Source of the DNA: Casuarius casuarius
Taxonomy: Eukaryota; Chordata; Aves; Casuariiformes; Casuariidae
Assembly (NCBI GenBank): GCA_003342895.1
Contig: PTFA01000024.1
Coordinates: 2,211,592 to 2,275,591, forward strand
Reading direction: 5' to 3'
DNA length: 64,000 nt
Numbering within the stretch: the first letter of the stretch is position 1; each line of letters starts with the position of its first letter. The notes below the pieces were generated by a model that was given only the letters and a program-made list of their open reading frames with translations, made no database searches and was not told the DNA's origin. The translations under genes were made by a program, and so were the position numbers. Below are positions 25,101 to 36,649 of this stretch, piece by piece.

Positions 25101-28100
25101 TCTTAGAAATGATTGGGCCACTCTAGTTTAAACTTAGCCAAAGCCTGGGACAGGCACTCAGCATGGCAATTTTTAGCCTGATTGGGTACATTTACGACAA
25201 TTTCAAACTGTTTCATGAGATGGGTAGGTGGGCAAATTTAGGTGGCATCTGCCTACAATACGAAATAATTTTCTGCTTTTACCCTTCAGATATGGAAAAA
25301 CTTAGTGGGTCTGGGTGAAGAGCTTTGTGCCAAAACCAGCCTCCAAGTAGTTAAATCTCTCTAATCTATTCTGCTTCCCACATGCTCGTGTGTGGGAATG
25401 CTTGTAAATTTAATGGAGGTGCTGACTGAAAGAAGTTTATGCCTGGCTTCCAATTAGATACTAATAAGCTAATCTTAGGTAGCATAAACCCATTCTTATT
25501 TTGCAGACAGAACAGGTTAGCTACAAGGAATTCCAGTGTGCCTAACTTTACAACACAGCCAAGACTTTTCTTCACCAAATAAACTTTTCTTTCTAACCTC
25601 TTGGTTAAAGATCCAGCTCTTGGTTGATCCAGCTCTTCTCAGAGTCAGTGTGGGTCTTCCCATTGATTCCAGTGGTTATTGGATTGGGGTCTTAGATGTG
25701 CAGCAGTTGATACAGGATTTTTCAAAATATTGCACAAAGTGAATAATATGAGTTAGTTTATAAATATATTCTGCACGATAATCTAATCTGGTTGATAGAA
25801 CAGTGGACAAAAGGCTATCTTTTTCTATTTCTTGGCTCTCCCAGGCCACATGTAAGCAATGGGACTTCCAAGTGTCTCCACTTACCCAAGCTTAGTTGCA
25901 CGCTCCAGCTGTCTCCTGGCTTCTGGCTGTTCAGGTAAGATCCGGGCATAACTCATATGTCCCTGTGCCTATGAGAAGGTGGACAGAAATGAAATGATCT
26001 ACAATGTGCTCCACCTGCATCTTTTATGAGGTCTAGTTGTATGATAAGGAGACCAGGATCTCAGGGTCCTCCATGTGTTGTGCACCTTCAGTGTAAACAC
26101 TGCGGCCTCCATTTTTCTGTACAAACTCCATATTCATCAGTTTTCTCAGCTATAAAAAGAGAACCTCACTCCTAATTTCTTCAAAAAGGGAACTAGGTGC
26201 CATAATACTGAGCATTTTAACATGTAACTTTTAGGATACCTAGTTCCTCTGGGGGATTCGATCGTCTTTTGGAACCTGCACTTGCCGTGGGAAAAGGTGC
26301 ACACTTAAGGATAGGATATCCAAAAAGCAATGTAAGTAGCAAACGATCTAAGCTAGCCAATATGGAAATGCTGAGGAAAAGAGCGCATTTTTTTAATTTT
26401 ATCCTTTTCATATGGCTCCTTAGCGCTATAGTAAATAGGGAAATTGCTTTACTGTTTCCTGGAATTTTTACAAATGTTTTGGGGAGGTTTCAGCACCTCT
26501 CCACCTCTTCGTTGCTCTCTCTTTGAACTGTAAGCATTAATCTGTTTGTTACCTTTGTTGTTACTTTTCTATTAATAACAGTGAAACAGCAGGGTACATG
26601 CTACAGTGAAAATGGAAAGGTAGCCTACCTGGTGCCACTGAGCATCTTCTAAGTGCATTTTCTCTCCAAAATGTGCTGTATCTGCCAAGTCTGACAGATC
26701 ACAGAATACAGCTAGTAAGAAGTTTTTATTCAGCACATGAAACTGAACAGTCCTACCTAGATAAATATAAACAGTAAAAACAAGCTACTAAAAAGACAAA
26801 AAATCTGAGAAATGTTACATAGGGCACATGTCAACATTCACTTGAACACATCTTTAACTGGTATTTCTATTAATTATTCCAATAATGAATATAGAGTGTG
26901 TGTGCTATCTTTTAATTAAAACTTGTTTTCCTATTCTTTTTATTAAGAAATCACCTATCTTAATTTCTTCTTGTTTATTATTGTGGCTATTTCATGCACT
27001 TTTGTTTTGGTACACGCAATGGTTCAGGATGTAAAAGTTTAGAAAGCTTGGTTTTATGATACACTTGTATTTGGGTTTTATATACAACTCTAAACATTTC
27101 CGCTTCTGTATGTGAAAGAGCAAATTTTAAAGAAGGATTTTCCTCTAATGGGCTTACATAATAAATCCACTTACTCTTAGTATATCCCTGCATACTTTTT
27201 CCTTTTAGCTTGTTACCAAAGCTTTGCTTTTTAAACAATGGCTTCCTTCTTCTCAAGCCCCATTTTCTTTTTTACATTTGATCCTGTCTTGAAGTTCTAA
27301 CAGTGAATTTGTGACATCAGTCATTTCCATGACAACAGACTGATGCTTTGAACATAGGATTATGATGAATTCAACATAGGATTGAATAAAAAGAAAACAA
27401 GACTATGAGTGGGCAACATTTTATTAGAACACAAAAGTATTCAGTTAAAAAGATGGAGAAAGGAATAGAAATGCCGAGTACGCTTCCACTTTTTAACATT
27501 ACTATTCTGTGTGATAGTCCATACATTCTGTTTTTTCATTTCAGATGCTCTCAATAGTTGATATAACATCTGTGGCACTCAGATACTGCCGAAAGTTTCA
27601 GACATATTCATTAGTCTTATTCTTACCTATCAAATGTAAGACCTGGTGAGTTTCCATGATGACTTGCAGTTGTAAATAAGCTCAGTAGAGGTAGCAGGCT
27701 CTCATCACCTCTGAAAAATCAGGCTCAAAACATTTCAGGTTGAACTCTGAAAAACTGGAACACATAAAACTTGGGAAAAATGGCTGTAAGTATGGCATTA
27801 AGTTGTCTTAGTAGGCAAGAAACGTTAAGAAATGCTGTTGGCTTAACATTTTAAGAGTCAGAAAAAGTACTTTTATTTTAAAATATTCTCAGTCCAGCAC
27901 AATCTAGATTATGTAATTAAAAAACATACGATTTTCTATAAGTGACATTCACTTGAGCTGAATTCTATCATTACGAAGTGTCTTGATTATAATGCAGATA
28001 TTCACAATTCAGTGGATTTCTGTTGGGTCAAATTATGATTCCATATTTTTCAGGTTAAAGGGCTACAGGCTGCATTAGAAATTTTACTAAAAGCCTCATT

Positions 28101-28449
28101 CCAGGGTCAGTGCACATCCTGGTTAGAAATGTCATTTCCTCAGAGGTCTTGTCTTGTTCGCATTTCACTTTATAGTGAGTGAATTAAGAATAAGACCAAG
28201 AACTGTGCCAATACACTTAGTTGTATTAAACACATGCTCCAGTGCTGATAGTTCACGAGCTCTTCTGAACATCTTGGGAACCTCTTTCACTAAACAGTTT
28301 TAAAATACTGTTTCAGAACATGGAAACATCTCGTTCTTGTTCACATTTTTACTTCTTCCACCTATTGTTGGACTTGCACATATTGCAGGAAAATGGTAAA
28401 TTTAAAAGACTTCACAGAAGGAGGAAACCATACTCTTAACTTCTATCAG

Positions 28450-28473
28450 GTATATATACATATATATATATGC
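28450..28473. repeat. (TA)n-type short AT palindrome
   Basis: TATATATACATATATATATATGCAT-like sequence that is nearly self-complementary. Simple repeat only. Confidence 0.8.
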
Positions 28474-31400
28474 ATACAAAGAGTGCAAATACTACAAAAC
28501 CTTTTAATGTTACAGGCCATTTCTGAAGTAAAAGGCTGTGGACAACAAAAGGCTAAGATCTTGGCTTAGCCTTAAACACCTGGTTTAAGGTTTTTAATGA
28601 GGTGCTAAGATACGTAAACATTTTTGGCAGCTGCTGCCAGGGCTGAGAAGACATAGTGTATTATTTTCTCCTTAGCAGATAAAATATCTTTCAGGCAATT
28701 GGAATACAATTTTACCCTCTAGACAAAAAAAATGACTTCAGATTGTCTATAAAGCGGCATACACAGAAAGATATTTTGACAGAAAACGATGACTCTGAAA
28801 AGAGGGTTTTTTTTGTGGATCCTTTTTCTTTAATTGATGCTTAATCTTCCTAAATTACAAAAATAGATTCCAAGATCAGATCCCAATTTTGAGGATCTAC
28901 ACAAATAATATGTTTTTAAAGAATGATAAGAAATCAGAAATCTGAAATTGCTGTGTTGGAAATTGCTATTTAGAGGCATACCTGTGCATTCAGTGTGTGC
29001 CTAGACACTTAAAATACTAGCCCCTTGGTATATATTTTTCTTTGATTTTTTTTTGTCAGATTCCTGGCTCTTGATCTTAAGGATGCTGCTTTTCTACACA
29101 GACAAATGACCTACCTTGGGGGGTATGAGCAGAACAAAGGTTATGATGAAACCTTTTGAAAAAACATAGACTCCTTAGCTTACCTGGATCCCAATTCACC
29201 TATCCTTGCATACATGTGTGATATAGAGACTGTGATTATTTAACCTTTTGCTTTGTCCTGGAAATTAGGGTCATCAGGGCATTCAGATTCTTTGACACTA
29301 AAGGAGTTCTTATGTGTGACAGAAAATGATTACTCAGTTTATCAGACTGTCTTAATTGCCTCAGTATTTAGAGAGAAAAGAATGCAGGAAAATACACTTA
29401 GGGTTAGAATATAAAAGATAACCTAGTCTAATGAAACTTAATAGAACATCAAAAAAGCCCCCAGTGTTTTCCCCATACAGGGTAAAAATGAATGTGAGGC
29501 ATTTCTTACAAAGAACGAAATGATGCACTAGATCTCTGCAGTACCTACTGTGAATCATAACAGACTAAAAAGGAAAAGCAATGAACAAAAATACATTTTA
29601 CATCATAACAGCTTAAAATTTATCTTCAGAGTGATTTGTGCATAATGTATCATTATATTTTTCCGGTAGTAACTATGCAATTGATTTTCTTCAAAAATGC
29701 TGCAGCTTTCAGCAAAAAGGGAAACAATATCTTAAACTTCACGTATTATCTACAGTCCATCCACTGTAAGCCTAGTAATTGCCTCTAGGCATAAACCACC
29801 TCAAAAACAAGAAAAAGAAATTAGCTGAACAGAAGGGAAATGTAATTATGCCATTCAAAAATGTAATATACAGCTTAACTCCTGGCTTGCTCATGAACAG
29901 TAATAAAGAATTACATCTGACAAACAGAGTCTATAAAGTGCTGTTGATTTTTCTATAACATTTTATAACCTGAGCATAAAAGACCAGGTTTCTTTTAGCT
30001 CCTAGTATGAACCTGGATTTCATGACAAATGTATTGCTTTTAAATAGTGCACAGTTTCTTCGTAAGTTTTTCCTGCTAAAAATTATATCAGAGCTGGAGC
30101 ATTAAAATATTTTTACCTCCTGATTGCAATGATGCCAATAATTTTTAGTAAGTGACATTGAGAGTTCTACTGAAATGTCCCTGATTACATTCATTCAGAA
30201 ACAATTTCTTATTAAAACGTTATTCAGATGAACATCTTAATTTTACCAAATGCTTATTTAGAGGAAAACCCTACTCTCTGAATTTAGATATTGGTTTTAA
30301 TAAGCTAGTAAATCTCTGTTGTAAAATGCTGCATTCTCTGAGCTACTACATAGCTCTATTTCATTCTTCTATATCGCACAGATTAGACAGGATTATTTTG
30401 CTGCCTCTTTAAGTGTAGCCCAGGTAGCTTTTTACAACACATAAAAGCACCCTGATAAAACTGGGAAATCCACTTTCTTCTGGAATTTCATATCAGACTT
30501 CTTAGGTCAAATATCAGACATCATCAGCGCTTTGCCTTGGTTTCTGCACTTCTCCTTGGCAGCTTTTTCTGTCCTGTCTCTACTGTTCCCTCTGCTTATC
30601 TTCTCAGTTGCCAAAGCAAAGACCCACCACGATGTAGTTAATAATAATGCTGGCCCTGGAGTTCTTCAAAAGGATATAAAGATGGAATCGGAGAAGCGGT
30701 TCATCTAAAGGCTGTTCTAGAAGCCTGATCATGGAGAAATCATATGATTTTAAAAATACGTTAAAAATAGCTGAAAATGCAGAATGATACATTCACAGTA
30801 ATTAAAAAAAAAGTTTTAAATGATGTTCTGGTTGCAGTTTGCCTAAGTGTATAGTTATTTAGTTGAATAGGGGAATGTCTGTTCTGCTGAGCTACTTTAG
30901 ACACACAACACAGCCTTTTAAAAGCTTTGGCAAAAGGAGACAGATCAACATTCAAAACCTTGGAATTGTAATTAGACACAAATATCTCAATTTTTAGGAA
31001 TCTCCACTCATGAACATGTTTCGTTTCCCGGGAGGAGGATTCTGTTCAATACTCTTATTTCTTCCATCTCTACTTGTATCTAACCCCATATAAAGAAAAA
31101 TCTTTGTCCATGACCTTTTGAGATAGACTGTGCCCTGCCCCAAGAGAAAACACTCTGTACATTTTCTTTACTAAATGTCTGCCTAATTTCTGTTACAGGC
31201 ACCTAAGGTCCTCCTTAGGGTCTAGTGTTCAAATACTACATGGTTGTAGCTCTGTGGCAGCTATTGCCAATTTACTCATGAAAAAGGCCTTACTTGGCAC
31301 ATATTTATGTTCCTGTAATTGTTTTAGCATTCTGCCTTGTTCGTGATCTGCAGAGAATGAGTACATATTTTGGTTACTTCTGCCTTCCATGTTTGGGCAG

Positions 31401-34400
31401 CAGTATTTTAAAAAGCCGCTTGTGTAATTGGCTCATATACTCCAGGCCCTTGGCCACTGAATCAGTGCAAGAGTTGTCTCCATTTTCAAGATGCAAGAGT
31501 ATAAGCACCAGAAAGGGGGGTAGATACGAACACAGAGACAAAACCTGCCCTGTATTCTGAGGCAAGAGTAGCATGGCACATAGGTGCGTTTTTGAGCCAT
31601 GTGTGTTGGAACCAGGTGACAAGCACTACAGAAACAAGCTTGTAACCATACTCAGGTAGACTGAGCTTAGTGAGAAAAATTTCTGAAGAGGGAATGTAAG
31701 CTATAAAAACATCATGTATCTTAGATTTATAAGCTTAAAGCTGCATTAAGAAAGAAACAGGACAATCTAAGGAAACAGCTGCCTGTGAAACATATTGAAT
31801 AGGCATGGTGCCAGAAACAGAACGTGCTGTGTACTACATGCTTATTAATAATACACAACGAGGGATTTTTTTCTGCAGTATCAATGTTAAAAGAAGACCA
31901 AAAAGGCATGAAAAAAGTTAAAAAATCAGTTTGGAAATGCAATAAAATGTGCTAATTGGACAGTGCAATAATCAGGAACATTCTGCCATTAATTACTTAA
32001 AAGCAAATATCTGAAGATTAGAAGAGAGGGAAGCTCCTGGTGAGTGGTGTGAAATGGAAACCACCTTTATACTGTAAACCAACATAGGGAACAGGTAGCT
32101 AATGGACCTCACTCTCAATTATCAAGTCATTTTACAGAGACAACTAATTCACACCTTGCAAGAAACACAAGTGATTTACCTTGCAAAGCAAAAATTTAGA
32201 ACCTCACTTTTGTGATGAAATTTTTCACTTTTTCACTTTCCCTTTTCAATTTAGCTATACACTGCCACTGATGTGCTCATCCAGGGAAAAATAAACTATT
32301 CATTATACCTTATCTACATGCACAATGTAAGAAAATCAAAGCAACTCAGAACTAGCTGAGATTTCTTCCTGCCTTATTGCACATACTGTCTGCACCTGTA
32401 AAGCCCAATATTAGCATAAACACACATGCAATTATTTTTTTGTGTCTCATTTCAAATGTTCTTTTTTATTGTTATTTTTAATAATACTAAATGCCTAACT
32501 GAACAACCACAAGTAATTTCACACTCCTTAGTTTTAGCTACTTAATTTAGATCTTAAGTTTAGAGGCCAGACTCCTCCATTACAGTTAATTAAGAGTGAG
32601 ATGGTTCCTCCAGAGAGTGAATCATGGCAGGGGCCCTGCACTGGAGTGTGTTGAATCATGTTCTGAAGAAAATCCTCTCTACTTACTACGTAAGCAGTTT
32701 CCCAATTTCAGCACCCAGGTGCTCTATTACGTAGTTACCGCAACAGTACTGAATCAAAAGAAAAGAACCCCCCCCCCCAACAACCCAAACCCTAAGTCCC
32801 CTCCTCTCAAGCTGTTTTTTTTTAAAAAAGACATGTATGAAGCTAAAAATGTGGCCACACATTTCTCTTTTTAGACTCAGCCCTGCATACTGCGAGAACC
32901 TACAGTCTGATGTGAATGGGCTTTCCAGGGTAATTCCAAATGCAAAATTAATTAGCGTGAATGACCTTCAAGTTTTTTCCCTCAGATTAGATTATGATTG
33001 AGTAACCATATTACAGGTAATAGCTGAGTGCAGAGAATTGCTGGGCTATTCTGCATCCACACTGGTTCTGTTTTCATTCATGCTAACATTACTTCTCTGG
33101 GCATGAGGGAGGCTCACTCAAGATTTATACTGTTGTGCTAAATCGATTTATTCTGGTCATCACCAAGTATCAAACTCTGGATTTCTGTGTGTGGATGTGG
33201 TCAGGTTACCAGGCAATATCATATGTATTTTATTAGTTACTTAACAGTTTTGTTCTGGTTGCTACAACTTTTTTCTTATTAGTATATAATACATGGTTTA
33301 AATAATAATCCGAATGTCAACATTCTTCCCCTCTGCAACTAAATGTGCTTTCCATGTAGTACTTTGATTTTAAAGCTGTGTTGGTAGAACTAAACCACAG
33401 AGAAAAAACAGGGAACCAGAGATTATGGAAAACTGTGATTCCATCCAAGAGTCCTGATTCATGCTTGAAATGCCAGTGCAATGGGAGGAACTGAATATAC
33501 AGTATTACAAAATGCACTGTACTGTTAAATTACCAAAATAAAACATATTTATGTATCACACAGTTTTAAGCGTTAATACAGAGAGACACAGTTCAAAGAA
33601 AGGAATGACCTACTCTAACAGGCATGTTTGTCTCTTGCTGCTAATAATTTAAAATCTGATTTTTTAAAAAACATTGCCTATAGAGATTGGAAAAAATCTT
33701 TAAGAGCTTTCAGTTTTTTCTTATGTTACAATGTTAGCTATACTATATTAACAGTCTTCTCAACTGTTCTGTTTTCAGGAAAGCATTAATGAGGTCACTG
33801 GAAATGAAACTTTTATGCAGATATAAACATGCCTTAGCAGCGTAGATGTAGAATACAGTAGAAAAAATGAGTAGTCATACAAGTTAAATTAATTTTTCAC
33901 TTCTTAGGCTAAGCAAGTAAAATTAAACAGCACCAGTGTGGAAAAATTGTATTTATAAAATTCTTTCAGTTTTAATAGCGATTGTGGGTGTTTGTACCAG
34001 ATAAGAGGCTATTAGGCTTGATTCCACACAGTGACCTCTGCTCAGGAGTGTTTGCAAGTCCTTGAGTCAAAGAATCTGGGACTTACTGCAAATGACAGCT
34101 GTACAGGGACGTCGCAGCTGCCTTCAGCTTTAAGGCAATATTATGGTACTGTAGAAAATCTGATTCTCTGTTTTGAATGTTTTTTTACTGTGCCCTGTGT
34201 CTTTTAGAATAGCGCTGCCTCTCAATTTCCATGATATAATTAGGTATTATCTTTCAAAATTCATTCTCCTAAAATAAAATGTTCTTTGACTGTGAACAAA
34301 ATTTCCAGGACAGGCATTCTTCATTCCTTTGTGATGGCTAAGTCTTTAGCATACTGCAGGCACCACTGGAACAAACTGTTAATCGTAAGCTACAGTCCTG

Positions 34401-35587
34401 TTTAAATAGTAAAACATAATAAATGCAAGGCAATAGTCCCCCCCTTCATTTGCCCTTCATGGTGCTCTGTGAGAACAAATAGGACATTATTTTTAGACTT
34501 TCGCTTCTTCAGAAGGCAGGCAGTGGAGGAGCTGCTGAGCACCAGTATGAAGGGGAGTAATGCAGCGGCTAGTGCTCCCAAGCGACAACCAAGATGGCTC
34601 CTGCTGAGCCTTGAGTGGGAAGCAGTGCTGCTTACTTGCTCCCTCTTATTAAGTAATACTGACTTTTGAAAATTACAGGGTGTGGCTCAAATGCACATGT
34701 TTTCCATTGTCAAATACTAATTTTTCAAAGTTAATCAACTTTGAGAGGACACAATTTATAGTGGAGAGCCTCACTGCTATCCTAGGTTAATTGCAGCCAT
34801 AGCAACCTTTTCCAAGTCCTGTGTGAGAAGCAAGTGTCAAGTGAGCTTCTTTGTTTATTTTTTGTATACTCTGGCTCAACTAAAGTTATGGTACTGATGC
34901 AGGAATCAGTGAAATTCTACAGTCTGTTTGAAACAGGTCAAAAAAATACTCGTAGGGATCTTACAGCTCATGGATTTGCAGCTGAAAAGGGCAGGTATCT
35001 CCTCCCACCTCCCCAAGAAGTATCACTTATATCCTTTAACTTGCTTCACGCAGATGAAGCCTGCCAGTATGCATGGACTGCACAGTGGAGGATTTGGGCC
35101 TAAAACGCAGGTGGTGGCGCATTATGGCAAGACCTCACCCGGCTTTAATTCAGCTTGGTTACACAACTGAACCAAGCTGCGAATTACAAGGTCTGTTAGT
35201 ATGATCTTTGCTTTTACAAAGCAAATGTAATTCTGAGCTTTTAAATATAAGGGGAGGGGAGGGCAGTGTGAAAGGGAAGGAGAAATCAATGCTAACTGCC
35301 TTCTATTTTAGTGATATAAAACTAAGCCCTGCTTCAAAAACTGTTTCTTCCAGTGTCTTAATTTTTTGGGAAGCATTGATGCCATCAGCAGGTCTCAGCA
35401 TGGTTTATTTAAGCTGAGCCGCGCTTTCCCCGAGGGTTGCTGCCACCGAGGCGGCAGCAGGCGGCACCGCAACGCCCGCGGCGTGACCGTGGGGCGGGCG
35501 CCGTGGCCGTTAACCGCCCTCGCACCTCGGCGGCGGCGGCGGGAGGGGGCTGGGCGGCGGCGGCGCCCGGCGCGTGCCGTAGCCGGT

Positions 35588-35593
35588 CACGTG
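35588..35593. promoter_or_regulatory. Palindromic E-box CACGTG in the AUH promoter
   Basis: GGTCACGTGGCC, 68 bp upstream of the AUH ATG. GTCACGTG is the core recognised by USF and by MiT/TFE factors (CLEAR-type element). Within a CpG island and close to the likely start site, it is a plausible functional site; occupancy is not shown by sequence. Confidence 0.5.
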
Positions 35594-35660
35594 GCCGGCG
35601 GGAGCGGGGCCGGCCGATGCGAGACGCTGAGCCGGCGCCGGCGCGGCGTAAACAGGCAGC

Positions 35661-35871
35661 ATGGCGGCGGCGCTGGGCGGCCTGGGCCTCCTGCAAGGCC
35701 GAGTCAGGCTGGCCGCCGCGGCCGCCGCGACCTCCTCCCTCAGCCGGCCCGGCCGCAGGGCGCTGGTGCGGGGAGGCGCCGCCGCTCTGCCCTCGGCCGG
35801 GAGGAGCTACGGGTCCGAGGCGAAGGAAGAGGAGGAGCTGCGGGTCCGGTACCTGGATGACGAGCACAAAG
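35661..35871 (+). CDS. AUH: AUH coding exon 1 (methylglutaconyl-CoA hydratase, mitochondrial; N-terminal targeting part)
   Basis: AUH is known to hydrate 3-methylglutaconyl-CoA to HMG-CoA in leucine breakdown in the mitochondrial matrix; it is a crotonase-fold oligomer that also binds AU-rich RNA. This exon encodes 70 codons plus one base. Residues 1 to about 48 are rich in Ala, Arg, Leu and Ser without acidic residues, as in a mitochondrial presequence. They are followed by RSYGSEAKEEEELRVRYLDD, which aligns with the human segment just before the hydratase domain. The start is firm: an in-frame TAA lies at 35649-35651, 12 nt upstream, and the ATG has A at -3 and G at +4. The exon ends at AAAG|GTAATG, phase 1. 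The presequence is shorter than I recall for human AUH. Confidence 0.93.
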
Positions 35872-35901
35872 GTAATGAGGGCACGGCGCCGCCACCCCTC
35901 C

Positions 35902-36016
35902 NNNNNNNNNNNNNNNNNNNNNNNNNNNNNNNNNNNNNNNNNNNNNNNNNNNNNNNNNNNNNNNNNNNNNNNNNNNNNNNNNNNNNNNNNNNNNNNNNNN
36001 NNNNNNNNNNNNNNNN
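35902..36016. other. Assembly gap (115 N)
   Basis: A run of 115 undetermined bases inside the CpG island, 30 bp after the AUH exon 1 donor. GC-rich sequence often fails to assemble; the N count may be an estimate. Frames drawn across it are meaningless. Confidence 1.
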
Positions 36017-36602
36017 GCCTCGGGGCAGGCGCCTGGGCCTCGGGGGCGGGCGGAGAGCGGCGGCTCCTCCTCCTCCTCTCCTGCGTCTCCGCCGCGGCGC
36101 GTGGTTTCATCGCGCGTTGTTAGCAACTGCCGACATGTCACTTACAAAGCAGGGCCAGCTTCGCCACTCCTGGCTTTTTTTCCCCAAAGCGCTATGCTGC
36201 TTTGAATTGGCATCTGGTGGCCTCTTTATGGGCGAAAATGAAGTTTAGCAACAAACTGCTAAGCTTGTGCATCTTTTCTCATCTGTTAAATGTGTTCAGG
36301 GTTCTGGCTGGGGTGGACAAGCACAAAGAAGTTGCCTGTATACTTTCTATTCTGGGGAGTGTGGCTTTTGCGCTCTTGTTCACGTCATGCTGCTTTCCCA
36401 CTAACCTTTTCCTCATCCTCTTCACTTCTAGTGCTGTCAACTGCTGCCAGCATTGTTATTCTCCTCCTTCCCTCCTCAGCTATAGCAAGGGCCTGTTTTG
36501 GTCTTCCTGGTTACCAAGTCTATGCTCTAGAGTCATTGGGAGCCAGTGCACCACAGCAGGGAAACTTAATATTTCCCCCTTTGGTTTGGTGTCCACCAAA
36601 CC

Positions 36603-36649
36603 TTGGAGGTGTTCCTCCTTTGGAGGTGTTTTACCTCCTTTGGTGTTCA
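36603..36649. repeat. Short tandem/inverted repeat (about 18-20-bp unit, 2.5 copies)
   Basis: TTGGAGGTGTTCCTCCT is followed by TTGGAGGTGTTTTACCTCCT and TTGGTGTTC. Each unit contains GGAGG and CCTCC arms, so it can also fold. It is preceded by TTTGGTGTCCACCAAA, another inverted repeat. Confidence 0.8.

Larger units (their letters stand above)
20751..35400. other. Intergenic DNA, CR1 relic to AUH promoter; no gene recognised
   Basis: AT-rich sequence with only short open frames and no recognised protein. It includes a purine-pyrimidine palindrome at 22166-22195, TA-rich sequence at 28450-28473, and scattered short motifs resembling old amniote repeats (22339-22360, 23432-23490, 25659-25682). 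No tRNA, snRNA or CpG island was seen. Conserved enhancers may lie here but need alignment to detect. Confidence 0.6.
35410..36130 (+). promoter_or_regulatory. AUH: CpG island, AUH promoter and first exon
   Basis: G+C rises abruptly from AT-rich flanks at about 35410 and falls again at about 36130. CpG is dense throughout, apart from the unsequenced N run. The island surrounds the AUH start codon and has no TATA box, typical of a housekeeping promoter with dispersed initiation. GC-box-like stretches (GGGCGGGCG, GGCGGGAG) and an E-box lie upstream of the ATG. The transcription start is not determined; it should lie between about 35450 and 35640. Confidence 0.85.

Noticed and set aside
14063..27161. 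D-box sites TTATGTAA (14063-14070) and TTACATAA (27154-27161) as NFIL3 autoregulatory sites
   Set aside because: One or two exact 8-mers are expected by chance in AT-rich 64 kb; no clustering near a promoter.
35409..36123. Long open frames on both strands (up to 233 codons) at the AUH CpG island
   Set aside because: GC-rich DNA lacks stop codons and the frames run through 115 N; only the frame starting at 35661 matches a known protein.
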